NCBI RefSeq assembly: GCF_001261775.1
Contig: NZ_LN868538.1
Location: 310,001-374,000 of the forward strand
Length of the DNA stretch: 64,000 nt
DNA from: Anaeromassilibacillus senegalensis
GTDB lineage: Bacteria; Bacillota; Clostridia; Oscillospirales; Acutalibacteraceae
Direction: 5' to 3'
Within the stretch, counting starts at the first letter, position 1, and the number at the start of each line of letters is the position of its first letter. A model generated the notes under the pieces. The model saw only the letters and a program-made list of their open reading frames with translations. It made no database searches and had not been told where the DNA came from. This document shows positions 52,828 through 63,698 of this stretch, piece by piece. The position numbers were made by a program, and so were the translations under genes.

Positions 52828-54039
52828 ATGGCTGATAAAATTCAAATGACAACCCCGCTGGTCGAGATGGACGGCGACGAAATGACCCGCATCATCTGGA
52901 AAATGATCAAGGACATTCTGCTCAATCCCTATATCGACCTGAAAACGGAATATTACGATCTGGGTCTGAAGCATCGCGACGAGACGAATGACCAAGTTAC
53001 CTTTGACAGTGCGGAGGCCACCAAGAAATACGGCGTCGCCGTCAAATGCGCCACCATCACCCCGAACGCCGCGCGCGTAGAGGAATACAACCTGAAGGAA
53101 ATGTGGAAATCCCCGAATGGCACGATCCGCGCCATTCTGGACGGCACGGTGTTCCGCACACCGATCCTGGTCAAGGGGATCACCCCCTTTATCCCCACCT
53201 GGAAAAAGCCCATCACCATTGCACGTCACGCTTACGGCGACGTATACCGCAATGTGGAGATGCAGATTCCCGCGGGCGCGAAAGCGGAGCTGGTTGTGAC
53301 GGATCAGGACGGCAACGAGAGCCGTTCCACCATCCACGATTTCCAGACGCCCGGCATTATCCAGGGGGTACACAATCTGGATAAGAGCATCGGCAGCTTT
53401 GCCCGTTCCTGCTTCAACTTTGCGCTGGACACCAAACAGGACATCTGGTTTGCCACAAAGGACACCATTTCCAAGCAGTACGACCACCGCTTTAAGGATA
53501 TTTTCCAGGAGATCTTCGACGCGGAATACAAGGAGAAATTCGACGCGGCAGGTATTGAGTATTTCTATACCCTGATCGACGACGCGGTTGCACGCGTGGT
53601 CCGCTCCGAGGGCGGGTACATCTGGGCCTGCAAAAACTACGACGGCGACGTAATGAGCGACATGGTCGCCACCGCGTTCGGCAGCCTGGCAATGATGACC
53701 AGCGTGCTGGTCTCCCCGGACGGCGTGTATGAATACGAAGCGGCGCACGGCACGGTTCAGCGCCACTACTACAAGCACCTGAAGGGGGAAAAGACCTCCA
53801 CCAACTCCATGGCGACGCTGTTCGCATGGACCGGTGCATTGCGTAAGCGCGGCGAATTGGACGGCAACGCAGCACTGGAAGCGTTTGCCGACAAGCTGGA
53901 ACAGGCTTCCATCCAGACCATCGAAGAAGGCGTGATGACCGGCGATCTTGCCAGCCTTTCCAACCTGCCCGGCAAGACCGTTGTCGATACGGAAACCTTC
54001 CTGAAAGAGATCGACAAACGCCTTGCTGCCATGCTGTAA
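52828..54039 (+). CDS. icd: NADP-dependent isocitrate dehydrogenase (eukaryotic-like type)
   Basis: 403 residues, the dimeric type also found in mitochondria. [19 protein letters not shown] begins it; [36 protein letters not shown] (substrate Ser and Arg) and [19 protein letters not shown] (NADP site) follow. It turns isocitrate into 2-oxoglutarate, giving NADPH. With aconitase it forms the oxidative arm toward glutamate; no citrate synthase is in the window. Confidence 0.95.
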   Translation: MADKIQMTTPLVEMDGDEMTRIIWKMIKDILLNPYIDLKTEYYDLGLKHRDETNDQVTFDSAEATKKYGVAVKCATITPNAARVEEYNLKEMWKSPNGTIRAILDGTVFRTPILVKGITPFIPTWKKPITIARHAYGDVYRNVEMQIPAGAKAELVVTDQDGNESRSTIHDFQTPGIIQGVHNLDKSIGSFARSCFNFALDTKQDIWFATKDTISKQYDHRFKDIFQEIFDAEYKEKFDAAGIEYFYTLIDDAVARVVRSEGGYIWACKNYDGDVMSDMVATAFGSLAMMTSVLVSPDGVYEYEAAHGTVQRHYYKHLKGEKTSTNSMATLFAWTGALRKRGELDGNAALEAFADKLEQASIQTIEEGVMTGDLASLSNLPGKTVVDTETFLKEIDKRLAAML

Positions 54040-54069
54040 TCCAGACCACTTTTTAAACGCCGAAATTGC

Positions 54070-54107
54070 AGGCGGGAAACAGAGCGTTGCTCTTGCCGCC
54101 TATTTTT
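54070..54107 (+). terminator. Terminator after icd
   Basis: AGGCGG...AGAGC/GCTCT...CCGCCT followed by ATTTTTG; rex begins just 17 bases later, so some read-through may feed rex. Confidence 0.75.
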
Positions 54108-54124
54108 GAAAGGACCTTGCAACC

Positions 54125-54781
54125 ATGCCAAAACGGGATAATATATCGATGTCCGTCATCCGGCGGCTTCCGCGGTATTACCGCTTCCTGAAGCTACTGA
54201 ACGAAAAGGGCGTCACACGCATCTCCTCTACCGAGCTCTCCGCCAAGCTCGGCCTGACGGCTTCCCAGATCCGGCAGGACCTCAACTGCTTCGGCGGATT
54301 CGGCCAGCAGGGCTACGGTTACATGGTGGACCAGCTCTGTACGGAAATCGGTAATATTCTGGGACTGTCTCATTCCTACAAGGCCATTTTGGTCGGTGCG
54401 GGCAACCTGGGAAGGGCAATTGCCTCTCATCTCTCCTTTGAAACGGAAGGGTTCATTCTGGCGGGCATTTTTGATAACTCTCCGGATAAAATGGGAGAGA
54501 CCATCAACGGGTTGGTGGTGCGCAGCACGGACGTGATGGATCAGTTCTGTCTGGCAGAGAAACCGACGATGGCGGTACTCTGTGTGCCGCGCGCCGCGGT
54601 TGGTACCCTGAGCGACCGGCTCTATGGGCTGGGTATCCGCAATTTTTGGAACTTCAGCCACTACGACATCACCATGAAATATCCGGATACCATTGTGGAA
54701 AACGTCCATTTGAACGACAGCCTGATGACGTTGTGCTACCGGATTACCAATTCCCCCCCCGCGGAAACAGCAAAAAAATAA
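54125..54781 (+). CDS. rex: Redox-sensing repressor Rex
   Basis: 218 residues. Residues 1-80 form the winged helix (RISSTELSAKLGLTASQIRQ, DLNCFGGFGQQGYGY); a Rossmann fold from about 83 carries VGAGNLGRAI, which binds NADH or NAD+. High NADH releases Rex from DNA and turns on fermentation genes such as hydrogenase and alcohol dehydrogenase. Candidate sites lie upstream of hydC in this window. AAGGACC lies before the ATG. Confidence 0.95.
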   Translation: MPKRDNISMSVIRRLPRYYRFLKLLNEKGVTRISSTELSAKLGLTASQIRQDLNCFGGFGQQGYGYMVDQLCTEIGNILGLSHSYKAILVGAGNLGRAIASHLSFETEGFILAGIFDNSPDKMGETINGLVVRSTDVMDQFCLAEKPTMAVLCVPRAAVGTLSDRLYGLGIRNFWNFSHYDITMKYPDTIVENVHLNDSLMTLCYRITNSPPAETAKK

Positions 54782-54791
54782 GGAAACTATC

Positions 54792-54823
54792 AAAAACGGT
54801 ACAGCAGAAGCTGTACCGTTTTT
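54792..54823 (+). terminator. Terminator of rex
   Basis: AAAAACGGTACAGC-AGAA-GCTGTACCGTTTTTT, perfect stem plus T run. Confidence 0.92.
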
Positions 54824-54867
54824 TGATTTACATGCCAAAAGTCGTTTTATTCCTCCACTCAATAAAT

Positions 54868-54904
54868 CCTGTTTGTATTATTTATGACCTATAATACAAA
54901 CAGG
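54868..54904. repeat. Perfect 14-bp inverted repeat between rex and the flavodoxin gene
   Basis: CCTGTTTGTATTAT, 9-base loop, ATAATACAAACAGG. There is no T run on either side, so it is a poor terminator; it may be an operator or RNA structure. Confidence 0.6.
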
Positions 54905-54940
54905 CCTATTAAAAACAGAAAACGGCTCTTTTCAGCAACA

Positions 54941-55480
54941 TTAAACATGTTTTCCCATCTCATACGCCTGCTGCATGGCGGGGCTGTTTTTGATCTCTCC
55001 GATCTGCCAGGCTCCTGTTCCATAGATGATTCCTTTTTCCTGCGCGCCATGCAGGCAATCCTCTGTAAAGCCGCGGAATCCTTCTATGGTCCGCCGCATC
55101 ATGCCCACATCGGTATCGGCGGCAGTCACAATGAAATAGAAATCCTTGTCTGAAATCTCCGTGTAGCGTGGAACGGTACGGTCAATCAGCGTCTTCATCT
55201 GCGCATCCATGGAGTAAAAATAGACCGGCGTTGCCATGACAATCACATCCGCTTCTATCATTTTACGCAGAATTTCCTCCATGTCGTCCTTTTGCACGCA
55301 GCGGTGTGTCGTGTTACAGACGCCGCAGCCGGTACAGTACCTAATTTCGTGGTCGCGCAGAAATATTTTCTCTGCCGAACCGCCCGTTTCTTCCACCCCG
55401 CGCATGAACGCATCGCAAAGCAAGTCCGAATTTCCGCCTTTTCTCGGGCTGGCGGACAGCATCAAAACTTTTTTACGCAT
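54941..55480 (-). CDS. Flavodoxin-like NAD(P)H-dependent FMN oxidoreductase
   Basis: 179 residues. VLMLSASPRKGGNSDLL is the FMN phosphate loop of NADPH-dependent FMN reductases; IRYCTGCGVCNTTHRCVQKDD is a Cys-rich insert seen in the iron-sulfur flavoprotein-like branch; VIVMATPVYFYSMDAQMKTLID is the second flavin loop. It likely reduces quinones or other electrophiles. Its promoter has a 19-bp spacer filled by the palindrome that also lies at the MerR gene at 7627, so it is a probable member of that regulon. Confidence 0.87.
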   Translation of the reverse strand: MRKKVLMLSASPRKGGNSDLLCDAFMRGVEETGGSAEKIFLRDHEIRYCTGCGVCNTTHRCVQKDDMEEILRKMIEADVIVMATPVYFYSMDAQMKTLIDRTVPRYTEISDKDFYFIVTAADTDVGMMRRTIEGFRGFTEDCLHGAQEKGIIYGTGAWQIGEIKNSPAMQQAYEMGKHV

Positions 55481-55568
55481 TTTTCCCTCTTTCTCCGCCG
55501 CAAGATTTATGCGGCGGTAAACCTATGTAGTGGACCAAATGATCTTTCATGCAAAGCCCTGTTTCAAC

Positions 55569-55599
55569 AGTCTAACACTTGGAGCAAACTCCAAGTCAA
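55569..55599 (-). promoter_or_regulatory. MerR-type promoter and operator of the flavodoxin gene
   Basis: Minus strand TTGACT (55594-55599), 19-bp spacer, TAGACT (55569-55574); the palindrome ACTTGGAGTTTGCTCCAAGT spans it. Confidence 0.75.
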
Positions 55600-55830
55600 G
55601 AGATTTTTTTATTACATGAAGAAAATCATCAGATTTTCCACTTCTAAACGTAACAAAAAATCCTTTCCTATCAGGCCAACCGGGAAAGCACTCAGGAACT
55701 AAGAAAACACAGCTCTTTTTTATCTCCTTTTTTCACTTGTTAAAACGCCCGGCAATTCCGTAAAACGGCATATTTGTTTTCTCCACAGGACATAATAACG
55801 CATATCAAACGCAGAACGGGAGGAAACAGC
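55600..55830. other. Intergenic region upstream of adhE
   Basis: AT-rich leader without a gene. A single Rex half-site TTGTTAA occurs at 55737-55743 but lacks a matching second half. No convincing promoter is seen. Confidence 0.4.
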
Positions 55831-58533
55831 ATGCCTGAAGAGAATACACATAGAGTTCCCGTCGTGAAACGGGCGGACCCGGTAAAAGCACAAACCGATG
55901 TAGCCATCGAGGCCGCCGCACGGGAACGCGCGACGGAGCCGCAGGAAGACGTCAATGAAATGATCAACCGCCTGGTGAAAAAAGCCAACACCGCACTGGA
56001 ACAATTTATGGAGATGGAACAGGAGCAGGTGGACAACATTGTGCATGCCATGGCGCTGGCCGGCCTGAAAGAGCATATGCGCCTGGCAAAGCTCGCCTTT
56101 GAAGAGACGGGCCGCGGCGTCGTGGAAGACAAGATTATCAAAAACATGTTTGCGACGGAATATATTTGGCACTCCATTAAAAATCAGAAAACCGTCGGTA
56201 TCGTCGACGAAAATGAGCTGGAGGACTATGTGGAGGTCGCGGAACCGGTCGGCGTCGTCGCGGGCGTGACCCCTGTGACCAACCCGACCTCCACCACCAT
56301 GTTTAAGTCCATGATCTGCATGAAAACGCGCAACCCGATTATCTTCGGCTTCCATCCCGGCGCACAGGCTTCTTCTTCCGAGGCGGCGCGCGTGATGTAC
56401 AACGCGGCGGTTAAAGCCGGCGCACCGAAGGACTGCATTCAGTGGATCACCGCGCCGTCCATTGCGGCTACCAACGCGTTGATGAACCACCCCGGCGTTT
56501 CGCTGGTTTTGGCGACCGGCGGCAGCGGCATGGTCAAAGCCGCTTACAGCACCGGCAAGCCGGCGCTGGGCGTCGGCCCCGGCAATGTGCCGTGCTATAT
56601 TGAAAAGACCGCCCGGCTGGAACGCGCCTGCACGGATCTGATGCTGTCCAAAACGTTTGACAATGGTATGATCTGCGCTTCGGAACAGGCGGTCATCGTG
56701 GACGAGGTCATAGCGCACGACTTTGAGCGCATCATGGCGGATAACAACTGCTATTTTCTCAATGAAGCGGAGATTGAGAAGGTGTCCAATTATGTCATCA
56801 ATCCGCAGACGCAGGCTGTCAATCCCGACATTGTAGGAAAACCTGCCCGCTGGATTGCAGAGCAGAGCGGCGTCCATGTGCCGGAGGGAACAAAAATCCT
56901 GATCGCACGCTTGCAGGACGTGGGACCGGACTACCCGCTCTCACGTGAAAAGCTCTCCCCTGTTTTGGCTTACTTTGTTGTCAAGGACAGCCGCGAGGGC
57001 TTTGCCATGGCGAAAAAAATGCTGGAGCTGGGTGGCTTGGGCCATTCCGCCGTCATCCACTCCACCGACGAAGATCTGATCAAGGCCTACGGCAAAGAGA
57101 TGAAGGTGGGCCGCGTCATCTCCAACTCTCCCTCCTCGCAGGGCGCGATCGGCGATATTTACAACACCAATACGCCCTCTTTGACGCTGGGCTGCGGCTC
57201 CTACGGCCACAATTCCACGACCTCCAACGTCTCCTCCGTCAACCTGATCAACAAGAAGCGCATTGCGCAGAGAAGGGTTAATATGCAGTGGTTTAAAATC
57301 CCGCCGCAGATTTATTTTGAGGAAGGCTCTGTGCAATATCTGGAGAAAATGCCAGACATTGAACGCGCGTTCATTGTGACGGACGCCACGATGGTCAAGC
57401 TGGGATATGTGGACAAAGTTCTGTATTACCTGCGCAAGCGGGCGGTTTACTGCCATTCCGAAATCTATGCCGATGTGGAGCCGGATCCGGATGTGTCCAC
57501 CATCCGCCGCGGCGTGGAAGCAATGCGCATCTTTGAACCGGATGTCATCATTGCGCTGGGCGGCGGTTCCGCAATGGATGCTGCCAAAGGCATGTGGCTG
57601 TTCTACGAGCATCCGGAGACCTCGTTCGACGGCCTGCGGCTGAAATTCCTTGACATCCGCAAACGCGCCTACAAATTCCCGCGTCTGGGAGAAAAGGCAA
57701 AGCTGGTGGCGATCCCCACCACTTCCGGCACCGGCAGCGAGGTGACTTCCTTTGCCGTCATCACGGACCGGCAGAACGGTAATATCAAATACCCGCTGGC
57801 AGACTACGCGGTGCGCCCCGATGTCGCAATCATCGACCCGCAGTTTGTCCGCGACCTTCCCAAAGCCGCTACGCGCGACACCGGTCTGGATGTGCTGACG
57901 CACGCAATTGAAGCATATGTTTCTATTATGGCAAGCGACTACACGGACGGGCTGGCACTACAGGCAATCGGCATGGTATTCGACTACCTGCCGCGCGCCT
58001 ACCACAACGGCGGCGCTGACCCGGAAGCCCGCGAGAAGATGCACAACGCCTCCTGTATCGCAGGTATGGCGTTCACCAACGCATTTCTGGGATTGAACCA
58101 CTCGATGGCGCATAAGCTGGGCGGCGAATATCACATTCCGCATGGACGCGCCAATGCGGTCATTCTCCCCCATGTGATCGCCTATAATGCTCAAAAGCCC
58201 ACCAAATTCCCGGCATTCCCCAAATATGAGAAGTTCATTGCGGACCAAAAGTATGCCAAGATCGCGGAGTTTATCGGCTGCCGCGGGAAAACGACGGAAG
58301 AGAGCGTGCACAATCTGATTGAGGCGATTTACCGTCTGGAAAAAGAACTGGATTGCCCCACCAGCATCCAGGCTTGCGGCGTGGACGAAAAGATCTTCTT
58401 TGACAATTTACAGGCGCTTTCCGAGCGAGCGCACGAGGACCAATGCACCACGGCAAACCCACGCTACCCGCTTATCAGCGAAATCCGCGACATCTACGCA
58501 AACTCTTATTTTCCGCCTCACACGCACGCCTGA
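55831..58533 (+). CDS. adhE: Bifunctional aldehyde-alcohol dehydrogenase
   Basis: 900 residues. Reduces acetyl-CoA to acetaldehyde and then ethanol, using NADH. Residues 30-470 are an acylating aldehyde dehydrogenase with catalytic Cys in NGMICASEQAVI. After a linker (GYGHNSTTSNVSSVNLINKK), residues 480-900 form an iron-type alcohol dehydrogenase: ALGGGSAMDAAKGMW, IPTTSGTGSEVTSFAVI, and metal His in LNHSMAHKLGGEYHIPHGRA. GGGAGG precedes ATG 55831. AdhE usually forms long filaments called spirosomes. Confidence 0.96.
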   Translation: MPEENTHRVPVVKRADPVKAQTDVAIEAAARERATEPQEDVNEMINRLVKKANTALEQFMEMEQEQVDNIVHAMALAGLKEHMRLAKLAFEETGRGVVEDKIIKNMFATEYIWHSIKNQKTVGIVDENELEDYVEVAEPVGVVAGVTPVTNPTSTTMFKSMICMKTRNPIIFGFHPGAQASSSEAARVMYNAAVKAGAPKDCIQWITAPSIAATNALMNHPGVSLVLATGGSGMVKAAYSTGKPALGVGPGNVPCYIEKTARLERACTDLMLSKTFDNGMICASEQAVIVDEVIAHDFERIMADNNCYFLNEAEIEKVSNYVINPQTQAVNPDIVGKPARWIAEQSGVHVPEGTKILIARLQDVGPDYPLSREKLSPVLAYFVVKDSREGFAMAKKMLELGGLGHSAVIHSTDEDLIKAYGKEMKVGRVISNSPSSQGAIGDIYNTNTPSLTLGCGSYGHNSTTSNVSSVNLINKKRIAQRRVNMQWFKIPPQIYFEEGSVQYLEKMPDIERAFIVTDATMVKLGYVDKVLYYLRKRAVYCHSEIYADVEPDPDVSTIRRGVEAMRIFEPDVIIALGGGSAMDAAKGMWLFYEHPETSFDGLRLKFLDIRKRAYKFPRLGEKAKLVAIPTTSGTGSEVTSFAVITDRQNGNIKYPLADYAVRPDVAIIDPQFVRDLPKAATRDTGLDVLTHAIEAYVSIMASDYTDGLALQAIGMVFDYLPRAYHNGGADPEAREKMHNASCIAGMAFTNAFLGLNHSMAHKLGGEYHIPHGRANAVILPHVIAYNAQKPTKFPAFPKYEKFIADQKYAKIAEFIGCRGKTTEESVHNLIEAIYRLEKELDCPTSIQACGVDEKIFFDNLQALSERAHEDQCTTANPRYPLISEIRDIYANSYFPPHTHA

Positions 58534-58552
58534 CGCAGGCGTGGCAGGGCAG

Positions 58553-58574
58553 CCCGGCGCAGTTTGACGCCGGG
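58553..58574 (+). terminator. Possible terminator of adhE
   Basis: CCCGGCG-CAGTTTGA-CGCCGGG followed only by TTCTGCC; the poor T run makes it a weak terminator. Confidence 0.4.
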
Positions 58575-58586
58575 TTCTGCCTCTGC

Positions 58587-58615
58587 TTGACTTTTGTGCA
58601 AAATGCCGTTATAAT
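58587..58615 (+). promoter_or_regulatory. Promoter of the degV gene
   Basis: TTGACT (58587-58592), 17 bp, TATAAT (58610-58615). Confidence 0.8.
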
Positions 58616-58690
58616 CTTGTTACGAATATCAGGTAATACCATGTTTTTTATTACATATAAGATAGAATCATAAGATGGGAAGGCTGTAAA

Positions 58691-59542
58691 ATGAACAAAG
58701 ACAAAGTAGCAGTTTTAACGGATTCCGGCGGAGATATCCCCGCAGCGCTGGCGGAAAAATATCATATCTACCAGATTCCACTAAAAATTCTCTACAAGGA
58801 ACGTGAATACCTGGACGGCGTCGATATCACGGCCAACACCGTCTACGCCATGCTGCCGGTCGAGGTTCCCAAAACGTCCCTTCCCGGCGGCGACCATATT
58901 AATACGATCCTGGATCGGATTAAAGCCGACGGCTATGAAAAGGTCTTCGTCGTATGCATTTCCAGCGGGCTCAGCGGCACCTACAACGTGATGAAAATCC
59001 TCTGCGAGGATTACGAGGGGCTGGACTGCTATGTCATGGATACAAAAAACATCTCCATCGGCAGCGGATTCTTTGCCCTGCGCGCGGCGCAATATCTGGA
59101 AAATGGAATGGGCTGGGAAGAGCTGATCGACACCCTTCCAAAACAGGTGGGCAACTGCCGCATCTTCTTCTGTGTGAAAACTCTGGAATACCTGCAAAAG
59201 GGTGGGCGCATCGGCCTGGTTGCGGCGGCGTTGGGCACTGCCCTCAACCTGAAACCGGTAATCTCCTGTAACACAGAAGGGATCTACTATACCGTTGCAA
59301 AGGCATTGGGCCGCGGGCAATCCATCCGTAAAATTGAAACGCTGGCACAGAATGCCGCCGGAGACAGTGAGGTGGAACTGGCGATCATGCATGGCGCGGC
59401 ACAGGATGAGGCAAATCTCATCAAGGCGGACTTAAAAACGCGCATTCCCAAAGGAAAAATCGTGGTGGAAGGACAGATCAGCCCCGCGTTGGGTGTTCAC
59501 ACCGGCCCCGGATTGCTGGGCATAGGGGTATTTAAAAAATAA
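58691..59542 (+). CDS. DegV-family fatty-acid-binding protein
   Basis: 283 residues of the DegV fold, which binds a fatty acid in FakA/FakB fatty-acid kinase systems. VAVLTDSGGDIPAALAEKY and VFVVCISSGLSGTYNVMKIL are typical; ISPALGVHTGPGLLGIGVF ends the fold with the His-Thr motif that contacts the carboxylate. GGGAAGG precedes the ATG. No fakA kinase gene is nearby. Confidence 0.92.
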   Translation: MNKDKVAVLTDSGGDIPAALAEKYHIYQIPLKILYKEREYLDGVDITANTVYAMLPVEVPKTSLPGGDHINTILDRIKADGYEKVFVVCISSGLSGTYNVMKILCEDYEGLDCYVMDTKNISIGSGFFALRAAQYLENGMGWEELIDTLPKQVGNCRIFFCVKTLEYLQKGGRIGLVAAALGTALNLKPVISCNTEGIYYTVAKALGRGQSIRKIETLAQNAAGDSEVELAIMHGAAQDEANLIKADLKTRIPKGKIVVEGQISPALGVHTGPGLLGIGVFKK

Positions 59543-59580
59543 CCTGGCAGCTGTTTCTGCCAGATTCTGCTTTGTATCAT

Positions 59581-59621
59581 AAAAGAACCCGGTTCCTGCT
59601 GTGCAGGAACCGGGTTCTTTT
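59581..59621. terminator. Bidirectional terminator between degV and pyrG
   Basis: Perfect stem AAAAGAACCCGGTTCCTGC/GCAGGAACCGGGTTCTTTT. Serves converging genes. A smaller hairpin CTGGCAG/CTGCCAG precedes it; 59622-59757 holds nothing else recognisable. Confidence 0.9.
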
Positions 59622-59757
59622 ATCGTAAAAATAATTGCAGCACATCCGCTGTCTGATCCATTTCCAGGTTTTCGTTTCTAGTCTGCTTTACTCACCGACA
59701 TATTGCTGATGAAACCTTGATACCCTTCTATGGTGTCTTTTAAAACCTAAAGATGTA

Positions 59758-61513
<1,756 letters not shown>

Positions 61514-61540
61514 TTAGCAGTAGAAATATAGAGAACCGCC

Positions 61541-61864
61541 TCAGATATTTTTGTCTAAAAGCGCTTCAAAATGTTGGAGTGGACGCACGCCCACTTCGTT
61601 TTCAATCATCTGGCCGTTTTTAAAGAGCAGGACGTTGGGAATGCTTTGCACGTTGAACCGCGCGGCCAGGTCCGGCTCCTCCTCCGTGTTGACCTTTGCA
61701 ACGACGGCACGGCCTTCGTACTTCTCCGCAAGCTCATCCATAATGGGTCCGAGCATGCGGCAGGGGCCGCACCAGCTCGCCCAGAAGTCAACCAGCACAA
61801 GCGGATGGCCGGATACCAGCGCGTCGAAGGAATCCTCCGTTGCATGAACCAGTTTCTCAGACAT
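61541..61864 (-). CDS. trxA: Thioredoxin
   Basis: 107 residues, standard length. Active site VDFWASWCGPCRML, cis-Pro loop FNVQSIPNVLLFKNGQ. Reduces disulfides in cytoplasmic proteins, with electrons from thioredoxin reductase (not in this window). GGAGGG precedes the ATG. It lies 24 bases downstream of the DUF4870 gene and ends in the terminator that contains the pyrG promoter. Confidence 0.96.
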   Translation of the reverse strand: MSEKLVHATEDSFDALVSGHPLVLVDFWASWCGPCRMLGPIMDELAEKYEGRAVVAKVNTEEEPDLAARFNVQSIPNVLLFKNGQMIENEVGVRPLQHFEALLDKNI

Positions 61865-61888
61865 GGTATACCCTCCTGTTTTGCCGCG

Positions 61889-62488
61889 TTATTTCACCAC
61901 GGTAAACAGGGTGCCAATGACTGGCAGCGGCTCCTCTTTGTCCTGTACGGCGTGCATGACGCCAATGATGATCAACGCGGCGATAATGCCAAACTGCGCC
62001 AGCTTGAGCAATCCCACCACGGTCGCGCCCAACTGGGAAAACACCAGCAGGGGGCCGAATCCCACCGAAAAGATCGACGTCAGCAGACTGCTGACAATTC
62101 CAACCGCAATCCCAAGGATCAATTCCAGGATTGAAAGCAAAATGCCCTGGTTTACATGGAAGCGCACCTTTGGGTTGTGATGGTCCGCGATCAGTCCGAC
62201 AATCCACAAAAAGCTGAAATAGGAAAGGATGTTGTACAGCCTGACCGTCTCCGGGCTGGACGGTGCACGCGGCGGCTTTTGGAACGGCGGCGGGTTCTGC
62301 CCATAGGGCTGATACGGCGGCTGTCCATACGGCTGGTACGGCGCCTGGTAAGGCGGAGGCGTCTGCGGCCCCTTTGTCGGATCGCCTGGATAGGGCGGCT
62401 GTCCCGGCACGGGTGGATACGGCGGCTGTTGGGGCTCCTGCGGGCCGCGGTTTTCTTCCTGCGGATTCGGTGTATTGCTCTCGCTCAT
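61889..62488 (-). CDS. Proline-rich DUF4870-like membrane protein
   Basis: 199 residues. The first 80 are a Pro/Gln/Tyr-rich low-complexity tail (PPYPGDPTKGPQTPPPYQ; YGQPPYQPYGQNPPP). The rest has three membrane helices around the NILSYFSFLWIVGLIADHHNPKVRFHVNQGI motif typical of DUF4870. Function unknown; such tails often mediate protein contacts at the membrane. It is followed by trxA. Confidence 0.78.
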   Translation of the reverse strand: MSESNTPNPQEENRGPQEPQQPPYPPVPGQPPYPGDPTKGPQTPPPYQAPYQPYGQPPYQPYGQNPPPFQKPPRAPSSPETVRLYNILSYFSFLWIVGLIADHHNPKVRFHVNQGILLSILELILGIAVGIVSSLLTSIFSVGFGPLLVFSQLGATVVGLLKLAQFGIIAALIIIGVMHAVQDKEEPLPVIGTLFTVVK

Positions 62489-62529
62489 CGCTGTTTCCTC
62501 CTTAGTATGCCTTTCTTCCGCGTCGATTA

Positions 62530-63513
62530 TTACGCCTCGTAAGCAACAAGTTCCGCACTGTCGATTTTGACCGGGGTCGTTGGCATGCTGTTCGCATCCA
62601 CTTCCACCTTAGCAATCTGGTCCACAATATCCATGCCCTCAAAAACCTGGCCAAATACCGTGTGTTTATAGTCCAGATGCGGCGTACCGCCAACTTCCTT
62701 GTACAGATCAATCGCCTTTTGCAAAACTGCCTTTTGATCCTCCGGGATACCCGCCGCCGCAACTTCATTCAAACCGGCGTTAAGGCTGTCGGTATAGGCG
62801 TTCATTTCCTCCTGGGAAGCGCCGGACGCACCTTTTTCATTCATCATCAGCGTTGCTTTACAGACCTCGCGGTTCATATACATATTAAACATCATGTTTT
62901 CTGCGGTCTCATCGGTCACCTTTTCATCGGTCTGTACAATAAAAAACTGGCTGCCGTTGGTGTCCACGCCGGAATTCGCCATGGAGAGCGCGCCACGGAT
63001 ATTGAGCAGATTGCTGTTAAACTCATCTTCAAAGGGAGCGCCCCAGATGCTCTCGCCGCCTGTACCGTCGCCCGCCGGGTCGCCGCCCTGAATCATAAAA
63101 TCTTCAATGACACGGTGGAAGGTCAGCCCATTGTAGTAGCCGTCCTGAATATGGCCCTTAAAGTTCTCCACCGCCTTGGGCGCGGCGTCCGGGAACAGGC
63201 GAATTTTAATGTCGCCCATAGAGGTATGCAGCACAGCGATCTCCTCGCCTGCCGCCGGCTTGTCCATCTGGTAACCGACCGGCTTGCCGTCGTCCGGGCG
63301 CACGTGGTCCTCCGCGTCGGACGGAATCGCCACCGGATCCGCCGCCTGGGAGGAAGTATTCTCTCCGCTGGACACAGTGGAGCTGGTCGAACTTTCCGGC
63401 GGGGCGCTTTCTGCTTCGCTCTCCGGAGCGGGGTCGCCGCCGCAGGCGGACAGGGACAAAATCAAAGCGCACGCCAGAAAAGCGCTGACGGCTTTACGTT
63501 TTCCAAATTTCAT
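62530..63513 (-). CDS. Cyclophilin-type peptidyl-prolyl isomerase lipoprotein
   Basis: 327 residues. Signal with lipobox [11 protein letters not shown] (Cys24), a Ser/Glu-rich linker (25-90), then a cyclophilin domain: [57 protein letters not shown] (catalytic region) and [15 protein letters not shown]. An insertion of about 70 charged residues (about 200-270) splits the fold before its last strands. It probably helps fold exported proteins at the outer face of the membrane. Confidence 0.9.
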   Translation of the reverse strand: MKFGKRKAVSAFLACALILSLSACGGDPAPESEAESAPPESSTSSTVSSGENTSSQAADPVAIPSDAEDHVRPDDGKPVGYQMDKPAAGEEIAVLHTSMGDIKIRLFPDAAPKAVENFKGHIQDGYYNGLTFHRVIEDFMIQGGDPAGDGTGGESIWGAPFEDEFNSNLLNIRGALSMANSGVDTNGSQFFIVQTDEKVTDETAENMMFNMYMNREVCKATLMMNEKGASGASQEEMNAYTDSLNAGLNEVAAAGIPEDQKAVLQKAIDLYKEVGGTPHLDYKHTVFGQVFEGMDIVDQIAKVEVDANSMPTTPVKIDSAELVAYEA

Positions 63514-63698
63514 AATCGATCTCTCTTTCTATTACATTAAAGTCTGCCGAAATGACGGCGTAATATGTTAATGATAGTATATTCCCCGGAAATATGCAAG
63601 CGAAGCGGGCTTAAATTCACAAAATTATCACCTTTGCGCACGAATGCCTCTGTTAAAAATCGCATATAGATACGGTAAGACAGTAAGGAGGGTTTAAA

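Noticed and set aside
51392..52852. 486-residue minus-strand frame opposite aconitase
   Set aside because: Shadow of a well-supported enzyme with all motifs on the plus strand.
55737..55743. Rex operator upstream of adhE
   Set aside because: Only one half-site TTGTTAA; the second half does not match, so no operator is called.
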